Shown: positions 41,093 through 49,923, numbered from the stretch's first letter. The stretch is 64,000 nt of DNA from Colwellia hornerae (GCF_007954355.1 NZ_VOLR01000005.1:124001-188000), one strand, 5' to 3'. The notes: generated by a model not told the origin, from the letters alone. Made by a program: numbers and translations.

Positions 41093-41878
41093 TTATAATT
41101 CAAATAAAACATCGCTGCGAATAATATATTTAATCCCCTCAGTAATAGGTAGAGAGCTGTGAATACATTGTAAAGGATGCATACCATGAGGAAAGCATAA
41201 TATACCGCCTGCGGGGGTTCGAACATCGACATTTTTAACTCTGTCATTTCTTGATGCTGGCTGGTTGGGATCATCAGCATTCACTAAAAAACGTGTCTCT
41301 CCACCTTGAAAATCTTCACTTAATAGCATTAAAAAAGTCATTTCACTATATCGGTCAGAATAAGCATTAGTGACTAGCTCATCACCAATAACGCGACTAC
41401 CCGGCCAAGAGCCATCAGAATGAGGCTTAAAGTAGTCAGCAGGGTTATAACGATAGAATCTAAAACGTGCATTGATGCCCAACGTTTTACGACCACCAAA
41501 AATAGCCTGTCGGTCAGCCATTAAATGGGCAATGCGTTGCCAAATAATTCCATCAGTTTGTTCATCAACTATCCAGGTTAAACTGTCATTGTGTCGAACA
41601 CTGCGCGGCAAAGAAACGGCAGCATCTGGCAAGAAACCTAATTGTTCACTAATATCGATAAGCTGTGCACACTCATCTTTGCTCAAGACATTCAATAATT
41701 GAAATGCTCCAGGCACCTCTATCAGCTCTCGACGTTCGATATGACTGGTATCAAAGTCTTTGCTCAAATTAGCAGGGTTAACTTGGCGGTTACCCCAGGC
41801 AGGTAATGCTGGATGCTCTGCGCCAGGCTCTAATGCAGCGACAAAAAAGTCAGTGTTTGTGTCTATTGTTTGCTTCAT
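41093..41878 (-). CDS. 2-oxoglutarate/Fe(II)-dependent oxygenase (prolyl 4-hydroxylase-like)
   Basis: The 261-residue protein has the jelly-roll iron site: H153 and D155 in YFKPHSDGSW, a distal His near H240 and the 2OG-binding basic residue in GIKYIIRSDV. GGETRFL before the distal His is typical of the P4Hc family. It may hydroxylate a protein or small molecule; no partner is indicated. It lies 78 bp after an aldehyde dehydrogenase gene in the same direction and may share its transcript. Confidence 0.87.
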   Translation of the reverse strand: MKQTIDTNTDFFVAALEPGAEHPALPAWGNRQVNPANLSKDFDTSHIERRELIEVPGAFQLLNVLSKDECAQLIDISEQLGFLPDAAVSLPRSVRHNDSLTWIVDEQTDGIIWQRIAHLMADRQAIFGGRKTLGINARFRFYRYNPADYFKPHSDGSWPGSRVIGDELVTNAYSDRYSEMTFLMLLSEDFQGGETRFLVNADDPNQPASRNDRVKNVDVRTPAGGILCFPHGMHPLQCIHSSLPITEGIKYIIRSDVLFEL

Positions 41879-41956
41879 ATTTTACTCTTTCAATAATGGG
41901 TTGCCGGTATTACCGCATCTGCTCAGTTAAAAAATTGTGCTGCGCAGTGCGTATCG

Positions 41957-43288
41957 CTATTTGTTAATAATACGTAATTGGGTAAACTGGCGATGACCCG
42001 CTGCCGTGCCATGAAAACCAAAACCACTTTGTTTTGCACCAACCCAGGGGCCAAGACCTCCAGCACCTTGATTGATAGCGACCATCCCTGCTTCCATTTG
42101 CTCTGCAACCTCATTAGCACCATCATGGCCAAAAACCACAGCACCTAAACCATATGGGCTGGCATTGGCTCGTTCAATGGCCTCTGACAGCTTGTTAAAG
42201 CGACTAATAGCGACCACAGGGCCAAAGGTTTCATCTTGCTCTAAAAGCATATTAGGAGTAATGCCAGTAACAACAGTCGGCTGTATATAAGGCAACTCAT
42301 AGAGATGTGTTCCTAATAAAAATGTTGCACCTTTAGCCTGTGCATCGTTAAGTTGCGATAAAACATGAGCATGCTGTTTAGGATTAACAAGGGGGCCAAA
42401 ATTAATATGCTTTTGATCCCAAGCGCCCACTTGATAACGAGCAGCTAAAGCCGTAACCTTCTGCTCAAATTCATCAGCGACTTGCTCATCAACATAAATG
42501 CGTTCGGTAGACGTACACATTTGCCCGGCATTTTCAAAAGAGCTTGCCACAGCAAATTGTACCGCTTTGTTAATATCGGCGTTTGCCATCACGATTAACG
42601 GATCGTTGCCACCCAACTCCATAACTAGCCGTTTAAGGCCCGGTGCGGCGCTTGCCATAATATGCTTGCCAGCCGCAAGTGAACCAGTAAAGGCAACCAT
42701 ATTAATATCCGCCGCCACTAAAGCTTTACCCGTCTGTGCATCGCCATGCACGATTTGTAATACATTTTCTGGTAATAATTTATTAAGGGTACTAACAAAA
42801 AGTTCAGCCACCAAAGGTGTTTCTTCTGACGGTTTTAACACCACAGAGTTACCTGCGATTAAGGCGGGTAACAGCAAGTTATTCGCCATTGCCAGTGGAT
42901 AATTCCAAGGCGATATAACCGCAACCACACCTAAGGAACGATATTGCATTTCCGCATTGTTTCCTATCGCCGTACTTTTCAGTGCTTGCACTATTTCTTC
43001 AGTAAAGTAAGCCGCGTTCTGAACTGTGCCAGCCACTTCATAAGTTGCTCTTCGGTGATCTTTACCCATTTCTTGGCTGATTAATAATGCCAATTCGTCT
43101 TCAACCATAGCCAGCCCTTTATAGGCCTTGTCTACACTTTGTTGACGTTGTTCAAGAGACAGCGCCGACCAAGTTTTTTGTGCTTGCTGTGCACGTAACA
43201 CAACCGCTGCCATTTGTGGCGCTTGAGTAACAGCAACTTCGCCTAATGGCGCTCTATTAATGGGATCGTATGAGATAAGTTTTGGCAT
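41957..43288 (-). CDS. NAD(P)-dependent aldehyde dehydrogenase, succinate-semialdehyde type
   Basis: The 443-residue enzyme has the full catalytic set: Asn in ISPWNYPLAM (residues 126-134), Glu224 in MELGGNDP, and Cys258 in NAGQMCTSTER. The short N-terminus and the phrases GDAQTGKAL and SPYGLGAVVFG resemble the YneI/Sad succinate-semialdehyde dehydrogenase group, but substrate assignment is tentative. AGGA lies 9 nt before the ATG. It is divergent from an HxlR regulator that may control it. Confidence 0.88.
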   Translation of the reverse strand: MPKLISYDPINRAPLGEVAVTQAPQMAAVVLRAQQAQKTWSALSLEQRQQSVDKAYKGLAMVEDELALLISQEMGKDHRRATYEVAGTVQNAAYFTEEIVQALKSTAIGNNAEMQYRSLGVVAVISPWNYPLAMANNLLLPALIAGNSVVLKPSEETPLVAELFVSTLNKLLPENVLQIVHGDAQTGKALVAADINMVAFTGSLAAGKHIMASAAPGLKRLVMELGGNDPLIVMANADINKAVQFAVASSFENAGQMCTSTERIYVDEQVADEFEQKVTALAARYQVGAWDQKHINFGPLVNPKQHAHVLSQLNDAQAKGATFLLGTHLYELPYIQPTVVTGITPNMLLEQDETFGPVVAISRFNKLSEAIERANASPYGLGAVVFGHDGANEVAEQMEAGMVAINQGAGGLGPWVGAKQSGFGFHGTAAGHRQFTQLRIINK

Positions 43289-43424
43289 AAAATAATTTCC
43301 TAAAATTGCATTAATACTAATGCATCGAGAGAGTAAATTGGCTATATATCCACATTATGCTAGAGTGGTTAATTAAAGCAACCAGTATACTTTTAGTAAC
43401 CACCAAGATAAAAATAGAATAATA

Positions 43425-43781
43425 ATGACAAATACAATAAAAACAAAGACTAAGTTAAAAGAAATAAATTCACAAAGCTGTCAGGAGCCCTGTCTTATTG
43501 AACGAGGTATGCGCGTTTTAGGAGGAAAGTGGAAAGCCTCTATCCTTTGGCATTTAAAAGATGGTCCGGTACGCTTTAACGAATTATCTCGGATGTTAGG
43601 TGGCGCAAGTAAAAAGATGGTTGATCAACGCCTTAAAGAATTAGAAGTTCAAGGCTTAGTAACGCGTGAAGTTATTAGCGATCGCCCTATTGCCGTCGCC
43701 TATGAAATCACCGACTTTGGCCGGACCGCATTAGATATTTTAGAAAAGCTCAAAGATTGGACACAAGCAAACAATATTTAA
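43425..43781 (+). CDS. HxlR family transcriptional regulator
   Basis: The 118-residue winged-helix protein contains the HxlR signature LGGKWKASILWHLKDGPVRF, then FNELSRMLGGASKKMVDQRLKELE. Cys residues near the N-terminus (SCQEPCLIERG) could sense thiol-reactive aldehydes or quinones, as in related YodB/HypR proteins. It is divergent from the aldehyde dehydrogenase gene with 136 bp between, the likely shared operator region. Confidence 0.92.
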   Translation: MTNTIKTKTKLKEINSQSCQEPCLIERGMRVLGGKWKASILWHLKDGPVRFNELSRMLGGASKKMVDQRLKELEVQGLVTREVISDRPIAVAYEITDFGRTALDILEKLKDWTQANNI

Positions 43782-43891
43782 TGATAAGGTTTGGTAGTTG
43801 CCCAGATATTGCGAGAAATTATTGCCATTTATATAAAAGAGTACAATAAGATTAAATTGTATCTATGCCCGACTAAATGGCAGAGATAGAG

Positions 43892-43932
43892 TTGGCTAAC
43901 ATGCGAGGTGCGCTAGCCAAGTATATTTTTTA
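43892..43932 (+). terminator. Terminator after the HxlR gene
   Basis: TTGGCTA (43892-43898) pairs with TAGCCAA (43914-43920), followed by GTATATTTTTT on the plus strand. Confidence 0.65.
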
Positions 43933-43949
43933 ACTTCGAAATTTTTGCT

Positions 43950-44198
43950 TTATTCAGCTTTATTAGCTATTCGTTGTAAGTTTTCGTGAATTTTAAATAA
44001 AACAATTAATAATTCACACCAAATTCTTGAACCAATAGCGCCAAGAACGATGATACCTAAACCAGCTAAAAACCCACCACCATATTGAGTGAACATAGCC
44101 CCCAAACCTGAAACTAAACAGCCTAAAAGCATAAGCCAATAGACAAAAGTGATTATTTTAGGGGTTAACATTGCATCGAAAACAAATACATCTTTCAC
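43950..44198 (-). CDS. DUF4282 domain membrane protein
   Basis: The 82-residue protein has two hydrophobic helices (FVYWLMLLGCLVSGLGAMF and GFLAGLGIIVLGAIGSRIWCELLIVLF) and the R-x-x-x-E-x-x-x-V-x-F-x-I-x-x-N pattern of DUF4282 near the C-terminus. The start is GTG 44198, supported by AAAGGA 7 nt upstream. Function unknown. Confidence 0.82.
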   Translation of the reverse strand: MKDVFVFDAMLTPKIITFVYWLMLLGCLVSGLGAMFTQYGGGFLAGLGIIVLGAIGSRIWCELLIVLFKIHENLQRIANKAE

Positions 44199-44751
44199 GA
44201 GTAAATCCTTTTATTAATAACTCCAATATAAAGATACGCTAGACTAGCGGAGTCTTAGAAAGCCTAACGCTTTATTAAGAGGCTAAATATAGTCGAAAAT
44301 AGTCAACTGTTGAACATCCGCTTAGATATCCTTATTTAACCAAATAGTACATCCGCTCTTAGTAAATGTGCATACTACGCAAGAATGATTAAACATTATT
44401 TGGCGGTATTATCGGTATATTTCCATAAGACCCGCCCCATAACACTTATCTATTTTTATCAATATCCCATAATATCAACAAATTATAAATAGTAAACATC
44501 ATTTTTTTATAAAAATCGCTAAGCCTAAAACGACTCAGTTATACTCCAGAAATAATCTATAGAAAATATATGGCAAGAAATTAGAGATGAATGTCTGTAA
44601 AACATACTAAGCGGGCAGTTTTATTCAAACTCTATTTTGAAATTTATTCCCCCACCACCTAATGAATCTATTTGAATATTAAATGGTACCTTTTATACCT
44701 CCAAAAAAAAATGGCACCCTAAAGGTACCATTTTTTTATTAAGAGTAGAGC
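44199..44751. other. 553-bp non-coding gap
   Basis: No gene is visible on either strand. Apart from the ybaB terminator at its right end I see only AT-rich sequence. In many Gammaproteobacteria recR stands here, directly after ybaB; no recR remnant was recognised. Confidence 0.6.
44681..44737. terminator. ybaB terminator with two alternative pairings
   Basis: AATGGCACC (44710-44718) pairs with GGTACCATT (44724-44732) and is flanked by T-tracts on both strands. The right arm is also part of a perfect 13-bp repeat, AAATGGTACCTTT (44681-44693) with AAAGGTACCATTT (44721-44733), so two hairpins compete. Confidence 0.75.
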
Positions 44752-45078
44752 TTAAAATGGCATTTTCATCCCAGGAGGTAATTGCATACCACCTGTTAAA
44801 GCACCCATTTTTTCTTTATTTTGCGCTTCAACGCGACGAACGGCATCGTTAAATGCGGCTGAAACTAAATCTTCAAGCATATCTTTATCGTCGGCCATTA
44901 GACTATCGTCAATTTCAACACGTCGAACACTGTGTCCGCCTGTCATGGTGACTTTAACCATGCCGGCACCTGACTCACCAATAACTTCCATTTTGGCTAA
45001 TTCTTCTTGAGCTTTAGCCATTTTATCTTGCATTTGTTGGGCTTGTTTCATTAAGTTGCCCATGCCACCTTTCATCAT
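44752..45078 (-). CDS. ybaB: Nucleoid-associated protein YbaB/EbfC
   Basis: YbaB is a small dimeric DNA-binding protein. The 108-residue product is the same size as E. coli YbaB (109), begins [21 protein letters not shown] and contains [23 protein letters not shown] lies 8 nt before the first of two adjacent ATG codons. It follows dnaX as in E. coli, but recR does not follow here. Confidence 0.96.
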   Translation of the reverse strand: MMKGGMGNLMKQAQQMQDKMAKAQEELAKMEVIGESGAGMVKVTMTGGHSVRRVEIDDSLMADDKDMLEDLVSAAFNDAVRRVEAQNKEKMGALTGGMQLPPGMKMPF

Positions 45079-45144
45079 AATTTTTTCTCCAAAGTTCAGT
45101 TGCCGCCAAAGATAGATCTTAACGCGACAAATATCAAGTAGCAG

Positions 45145-47220
45145 TTACAATGCTACAATCGTATTTTCATCTAATTGTGCTTGAAAATGAGTTTTCAAAC
45201 CAATAATTATTTCATCATTTTGTAGTAATTCTTTCGCATAGTCATAACGTTTATCATTGATATGTGTTTGAATTTGATACGGATCATGCGAGGTTTCATC
45301 AACAATTGTTAACTCTACTGTAATTTGTCGCTGTAAAAATTCAGAAATGCATTGTTCTAACTTTTTATGAGCAACATCACTGTTTAAATGTTTAGTCGCT
45401 TGATTTAAGTTAAGTAGCAATAAGTCGTCAGTAGATTGTTCATCAACGGTTGCATGTATCGCTAATTGGCGCAGTCGTCCCGTTAACGACATGGCATCAA
45501 TCATATTTGCCCATTTATCAACTTGATTTGCAGAGCGAATTTTTGCTGGGTCTATCGCGCTAACATCAAAAGCTTGCTCAGAGATAGACGTTAATGCAGG
45601 CACATCTGAACGTGGCTCTTGCGGTGTTATTGCTTCAATAACATCCCGACTGTTTGTATCTTGACGCCCTTTGGCGTCATTTGACTTTTTTGCGCTATTT
45701 TCCAACCCTTTTTTTCGACTACGTAACATGTTCCGTGTCGCTATAGCTTTTTCTATAGGCGATTGAGGAATAGCGGTATCGATACTTGGGGCTGCTTCGG
45801 CTAAATCTATGGAAGGAGCGTCTTGCTCTAAAGTCTCAACGGGCTGGCCTTCAAAAGGGCTTGTTGTTACTTGCGATGCATTGACCGCTGCAACGTTGGT
45901 CATACTGTTAGGTGACTCAACTAAAGCTTGCTCAACTAAAGCTTGCTCAACTAAAGGTTGCTCAACTAAAGCTTGTTCAACTAAATGTTGCTCAACTAAA
46001 GCTTGTTCAACTAAAGCTTGCTCAACTAGTGGTGCAACAAAATCATCAGCTTTACTGATATTGCTGTCATCAAAGTTTACCTCGTCAAAGTCGCTAACTT
46101 GACTGGCCTTAGTATCGGGTAAGCTATGATTATTTTTAAGGGGTGTAAATGCTAATAATCTCAGTAAAAGCATATCAAAGGCGGCTTGTTCATCAGACGC
46201 GTAAGGTAGGTCTTTGCGGCCATTGAGCACTATTTGATAATAAAGCTGAATATCTTCAGCACTCATTGCTTTACTGAACTTATCAACCAATTGGTTATGC
46301 TCAGGTGACAAATCAAAGTGTTGACCAATAACTTGTGTCATGGCAATTTGATGTAACAACTGAATAAGTTCTGCTGTTAAACGACTATAATTAGGTGCAT
46401 AAGAGGCTATATCTAGTGAAAGTAGCATCAGCGCTTTAGGGTCTTGCTTTAATAAGGTAATGAGTATTTTAAAAACCCAATTTTGATCAACACCGCCCAA
46501 CATCTGCTGAACATTGGCAAGAGTAATACTTCCCTGCCCTTGTGCGATACTTTGGTCTGTTAAACTTAAACAATCACGCATACTGCCGCGAGCGGCTTTG
46601 GCTAATAAAGTTAACGCACCGGGTTCAACTGAAACATCTTCAGCGGTGAGAATTTGCTGAGTCTTTTGTTCAATTTGGCTAACGGTTAATGCTTTTAAGT
46701 GAAATTGCAGACAACGAGATAACACAGTTACCGGAAGCTTTTGAGGATCTGTGGTCGCTAAAATGAACTTGACATGCTCAGGTGGCTCTTCAAGCGTTTT
46801 TAATAACGCATTGAAGCTGCTACGAGACAACATATGTACTTCATCAATTAAATAAACTTTATAACGACCGCGTGTCGGTGCATATTGAACGTTATCAAGT
46901 ATTTCACGGGTATCATCAACCTTTGTTTTGGAGGCCGCGTCAATTTCGAGTAAATCAATAAAGCGGCCCTGGTCAATATCTTGGCAAGTATCACAAACAC
47001 CACAAGGGGTTGAAGTGATCCCTTGTTCACAGTTCAAGCTTTTAGCAAAAATTCGAGCTATCGTTGTTTTACCGACCCCGCGAGTACCGGTAAATAAATA
47101 GGCATGATGAAGACGTTGTTGCTCTAGTGCGTTTACTAAAACGGTGACAACATGTTCTTGGCCAACTAATTCTGTGAATTTTTTAGGGCGCCATTTACGT
47201 GCTAATACTTGATAACTCAT
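45145..47220 (-). CDS. dnaX: DNA polymerase III subunits tau/gamma
   Basis: DnaX is the clamp-loader ATPase. Walker A GTRGVGKTT is at residues 45-53, the zinc module uses C64, C73, C76 and C79, Walker B is LIDEVHM (124-130) and the SRC trigger is at 168-170. Tau is 691 residues (E. coli 643). The extra length lies in the linker, which contains a pentapeptide array (residues 401-435, mostly ALVEQ). Codons 510-512 carry a complete -1 frameshift signal that would produce a gamma form of about 514 residues. The gene lies 8 bp after apt and is followed by ybaB. Confidence 0.97.
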   Translation of the reverse strand: MSYQVLARKWRPKKFTELVGQEHVVTVLVNALEQQRLHHAYLFTGTRGVGKTTIARIFAKSLNCEQGITSTPCGVCDTCQDIDQGRFIDLLEIDAASKTKVDDTREILDNVQYAPTRGRYKVYLIDEVHMLSRSSFNALLKTLEEPPEHVKFILATTDPQKLPVTVLSRCLQFHLKALTVSQIEQKTQQILTAEDVSVEPGALTLLAKAARGSMRDCLSLTDQSIAQGQGSITLANVQQMLGGVDQNWVFKILITLLKQDPKALMLLSLDIASYAPNYSRLTAELIQLLHQIAMTQVIGQHFDLSPEHNQLVDKFSKAMSAEDIQLYYQIVLNGRKDLPYASDEQAAFDMLLLRLLAFTPLKNNHSLPDTKASQVSDFDEVNFDDSNISKADDFVAPLVEQALVEQALVEQHLVEQALVEQPLVEQALVEQALVESPNSMTNVAAVNASQVTTSPFEGQPVETLEQDAPSIDLAEAAPSIDTAIPQSPIEKAIATRNMLRSRKKGLENSAKKSNDAKGRQDTNSRDVIEAITPQEPRSDVPALTSISEQAFDVSAIDPAKIRSANQVDKWANMIDAMSLTGRLRQLAIHATVDEQSTDDLLLLNLNQATKHLNSDVAHKKLEQCISEFLQRQITVELTIVDETSHDPYQIQTHINDKRYDYAKELLQNDEIIIGLKTHFQAQLDENTIVAL
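45662..45691 (-). promoter_or_regulatory. Programmed -1 frameshift signal in dnaX
   Basis: On the coding strand the heptamer A AAA AAG (45691-45685) is in the correct phase (GCA AAA AAG). A 5-nt spacer TCAAA follows, then a perfect hairpin, TGACGCC and GGCGTCA arms with an AAAG loop (45679-45662). After a -1 shift the ribosome reads GTC AAA TGA and stops. Heptamer and hairpin layout match the E. coli dnaX element; the usual upstream Shine-Dalgarno stimulator is not obvious (AAAGGG lies about 14 nt upstream). Confidence 0.85.
45916..46020 (-). repeat. 15-bp tandem repeat inside dnaX
   Basis: Seven 15-bp units (plus-strand consensus CTCAACTAAAGCTTG) encode the pentapeptide QALVE, with a degenerate eighth unit after 46020. 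All units keep frame. The array lies in the linker between the clamp-loader domains and the tau-specific part. Confidence 0.93.
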
Positions 47221-47228
47221 ATCACTGC

Positions 47229-47774
47229 CTAATCGCCGTTATATTGCAATAAAGAATAGGTCGATAAGCCAAGATCAGTTAAACGTTTTTCACCGCCTAA
47301 ATCAGGTAATGAAATAACAAATGCAGCATCTGTAACTTCTGCACCAAGCTTTTTAGCGAGGGTTAACGTTGCTTCAATCGTGCCACCGGTGGCAAGCAGA
47401 TCATCAACGATCAAAACTTTATCATTAGCCGTTAGTGCATCTTGATGAATTTCTAAGGTGTCTGTTCCGTATTCAAGTTGGTAACTTTGGCTGATTGTTG
47501 CTCTTGGCAACTTACCTGGTTTGCGAACAGGAATAAAGCTAATACCAAGCGCTAATGCTAAAGGCGCACCAAAAAAGAAGCCACGGGCTTCAGTTCCAAT
47601 AATCTTAGTAAAGCCAAAATCTTTATATTTAGCGACAAATAAGTCTATGGTTAGCTGGTAAGCAGCAGGATTATCGAGCAAGCCGGTAATATCACGGAAT
47701 AAAATGCCTGGCTTAGGATAATCAGGTACAGCGTGAATAGAGTTTTGTAATAGAGAGAGTTCAGTTTCAGTCAT
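47229..47774 (-). CDS. apt: Adenine phosphoribosyltransferase
   Basis: Apt salvages adenine to AMP using PRPP. The PRPP-binding motif [16 protein letters not shown] and the N-terminal [18 protein letters not shown] are diagnostic. Length about 181 (E. coli 183). ATG 47783 and ATG 47774 are both in frame without a clear Shine-Dalgarno; the second ([13 protein letters not shown]) aligns with the family start and was chosen. dnaX follows 8 bp later, the arrangement seen in E. coli. Confidence 0.96.
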   Translation of the reverse strand: MTETELSLLQNSIHAVPDYPKPGILFRDITGLLDNPAAYQLTIDLFVAKYKDFGFTKIIGTEARGFFFGAPLALALGISFIPVRKPGKLPRATISQSYQLEYGTDTLEIHQDALTANDKVLIVDDLLATGGTIEATLTLAKKLGAEVTDAAFVISLPDLGGEKRLTDLGLSTYSLLQYNGD

Positions 47775-47835
47775 CGTTAGCATATCAAAAGTAAAAAATT
47801 ATCAAGGCTAAAGAATAAAGCAAAAGTACGATGAT

Positions 47836-48228
47836 TTACAGTGAATAACGACTTGTATTGGTATTATTTAAATGATTTATTTCATTTACCGCATTTAACA
47901 AACTGTTTTCATTAATAGGCTTGGCAATAATAGCTTTAAAATGAAGTAAGCGAGTTAAAGCAATGACATCTGCGGTGTTTTGAGTCGTCATAAAAATAAT
48001 AGGTGTATTGGCGGTAAGTGGATTTTTTTGAAGATTTTTACATAACTGAACACCGTTCATAAAAGGCATAAGGTGATCAATAATATAGAGGTCATAAGGC
48101 TGCTGCTGCGCTTTTTCAAAAGCAGCTAAACCATTAGTAGCAGTTTCAATGATATGGCCCTGTTGTTCGAGTAACGGGGTAATAAAATCTAAAATATTCT
48201 GCTTATCATCAGCAAGTAATATAACCAT
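47836..48228 (-). CDS. Single-domain response regulator
   Basis: The 130-residue protein is a stand-alone receiver domain. D7 and D8 form the acidic pocket, D51 (YIIDHLMP) is the phosphorylation site, T81 follows FMT and K103 is in AKP. There is no output domain, so it acts like CheY or Spo0F by protein contact. No kinase gene is nearby. Confidence 0.9.
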   Translation of the reverse strand: MVILLADDKQNILDFITPLLEQQGHIIETATNGLAAFEKAQQQPYDLYIIDHLMPFMNGVQLCKNLQKNPLTANTPIIFMTTQNTADVIALTRLLHFKAIIAKPINENSLLNAVNEINHLNNTNTSRYSL

Positions 48229-48267
48229 AGAATTAATACTTCTTATTTCTAATTAAACGAGAAAATA

Positions 48268-48393
48268 CTAATTTGAAAGCAGCGTAAACCAACCCATTAC
48301 CATAGGTAAAAGCGGCGCTGAAACTAATACAATAAGCGCTGCTAATAAGTGAAATATAGATGAACTGTCTTTAAAGTCTTCGCCGTCTGACAT
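48268..48393 (-). CDS. Candidate 41-residue single-helix membrane protein
   Basis: A short frame from ATG 48393 to TAG 48268 encodes an acidic, polar N-terminus (MSDGEDFKDSSS) followed by a continuous hydrophobic helix (LLAALIVLVSAPLLPMVMGW) and a short end (FTLLSN). A GAG lies about 6 nt upstream, a weak ribosome site. The amphipathic layout and the otherwise empty gap support a real small gene, but no homology can be claimed. It is on the same strand as the response regulator gene, 165 bp upstream of that start. Confidence 0.5.
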   Translation of the reverse strand: MSDGEDFKDSSSIFHLLAALIVLVSAPLLPMVMGWFTLLSN

Positions 48394-48596
48394 TTTTATC
48401 TCGTTAACTTGAAAATAATCAGCGCGCATTCTAGCCGACAACGAGATCTATTTCTAGAGAAAGTTGATCTAGATCAATAATAAGTCCTAACCTTTACAAC
48501 GGCTCGATTATATTAATGAGGCGGTTAGTCTAAAAGTTTATCAAAGACAATTAACTAAATTTAACCAAGTATCTTTTAGACTTAAGGAATTTTAGC

Positions 48597-48627
48597 GATA
48601 AAAAAACCAGCCATAGGGCTGGTTTTT
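48597..48627 (-). terminator. Terminator of the TonB2-type operon
   Basis: AAAAACCAGCC and GGCTGGTTTTT form an 11-bp stem with an ATAG loop and a T-run on the minus strand, 20 bp after the stop of the TPR gene. Confidence 0.9.
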
Positions 48628-48646
48628 AACGCAAAGATAAAAGAAG

Positions 48647-49918
48647 TTAAATAGAAACTTTCTTACGTGCTGCGGTATCTTTAATATAACTAACCCAACC
48701 TTTAGCCGTTCTACGAGACTTAGGGTCTTTTAATGCTTTTTGTACATAAACATTGGCTTGCTTATAATTTTCAAGATAAAAGTAAGATTCAGCAATACTT
48801 TGATTCAATCGACCTTCGTTACTAACACCAAGTTCGATAGCTTTCTTTAAAGCAACAATCGCTTTAGCAAATTGCTCATCTTGATTTAACAACATACCTT
48901 GCTTGCTGTAATGCTTAGATAAATTAGTCATTTTGGCTAATTCACCGTAGTAAGCAGCAGCTTTACCTATATGCTGAGCAGCATGCCAGCTGTTCGCTAA
49001 AGTAAAGAGGTTTTTGTCATCACGAGGGACAACACCCGAATCAATATACTTTTCCAATAAAACAGCTGCTTTATGTGGAATTCGACTTTGTGCATACAAA
49101 TTAGCAAGCATTTTGATTTCGTTTTCTTTGTCAAGAAAACCTTGCTTATAAGCTAGATCCAATGTTTCTAAACTTTTTGGATAATCCTCAACCATCGCAT
49201 AAAACGAGGCTAATTGAGTCCAAAATAATTTAACTTCAGGAAATAACTGCACTGCTGTTTCTAAAACATCAACACATTCTTTAAACATCTTACGTTCATA
49301 GTAAGAATTTAATTTAAGAACATGTGGGTTTTGGTTTTTCTTATCACCAAAAACCGCGATAGCATTGTCAGCAGCAGGAATAACCTTAGCGTATTGTTTA
49401 AGTTCTAAATTAGCCTGAGCTATTTTGATCCAAACATTACCATCAGATTCTCCTGTGAACTTCATCCAAGCATCATAAGCAACAAGCGCTTCTTTATAGC
49501 CTTGAACTTGCATCTGCAAGTCACCCACTAGTTTCAGTGAATCGGCATGCTCTTTTTCATTCAAGATATCAGGTGCAAGCGCTTTGTTAAGATAGATAAT
49601 TGCATTCTTTTCATCGCTTTTTTGCGCATACATCACGCCAATAAAACGATCTAGGAAGGCAATATCATAATCTTTTTTTGCGTTTATTTCTAAAAGCAAA
49701 AACAAGGCATTATCAATGTTAGAACCATCTTCAGCTTCAACGCCATAAGCTTCAAAAGCTTTAGCTACCTTTTTACCAACAGAAGGACCAACCAGCTGCG
49801 TTTTACGCTCTGCTCGTTCACTCGGTTCGGCTCCTACAGCATAAGCTGTAGAAGATAAAGGTAAATGAGCAATCGTTACTGAACCTATGATCAATATAGA
49901 TATAAAAATCTTATTCAT
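48647..49918 (-). CDS. TPR-repeat periplasmic protein of the TonB2 operon
   Basis: The 423-residue product has a Sec signal peptide (about residues 1-28, ending STAYA) and then continuous helical hairpins with TPR character (for example DSLKLVGDLQMQVQGYKEALVAYD in segments and GRLNQSIAESYFYLENYKQANVYVQKAL in segments). It is the last gene of the operon, 5 bp after tonB2, with AAGGAG before its ATG. In relatives a TPR protein accompanies TonB2-ExbB2-ExbD2; its role may be to organise the energy-transducing complex, which is an inference. Confidence 0.88.
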   Translation of the reverse strand: MNKIFISILIIGSVTIAHLPLSSTAYAVGAEPSERAERKTQLVGPSVGKKVAKAFEAYGVEAEDGSNIDNALFLLLEINAKKDYDIAFLDRFIGVMYAQKSDEKNAIIYLNKALAPDILNEKEHADSLKLVGDLQMQVQGYKEALVAYDAWMKFTGESDGNVWIKIAQANLELKQYAKVIPAADNAIAVFGDKKNQNPHVLKLNSYYERKMFKECVDVLETAVQLFPEVKLFWTQLASFYAMVEDYPKSLETLDLAYKQGFLDKENEIKMLANLYAQSRIPHKAAVLLEKYIDSGVVPRDDKNLFTLANSWHAAQHIGKAAAYYGELAKMTNLSKHYSKQGMLLNQDEQFAKAIVALKKAIELGVSNEGRLNQSIAESYFYLENYKQANVYVQKALKDPKSRRTAKGWVSYIKDTAARKKVSI

Positions 49919-49923
49919 TCTGA

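Noticed and set aside
41038-41280. 80-residue minus-strand frame
   Set aside because: Overlaps the 2OG oxygenase gene in another frame and its composition is non-protein-like.
42498-42902. 134-residue plus-strand frame
   Set aside because: Antisense to the aldehyde dehydrogenase catalytic region; long only because of codon bias.
45916-46020. Possible CRISPR array
   Set aside because: 15-bp units are contiguous, without spacers, and lie in a coding frame. The same holds for 61370-61549.
45809-46102. Plus-strand cysteine-rich CSTKA repeat frame
   Set aside because: Antisense of the dnaX pentapeptide array; no ribosome site.
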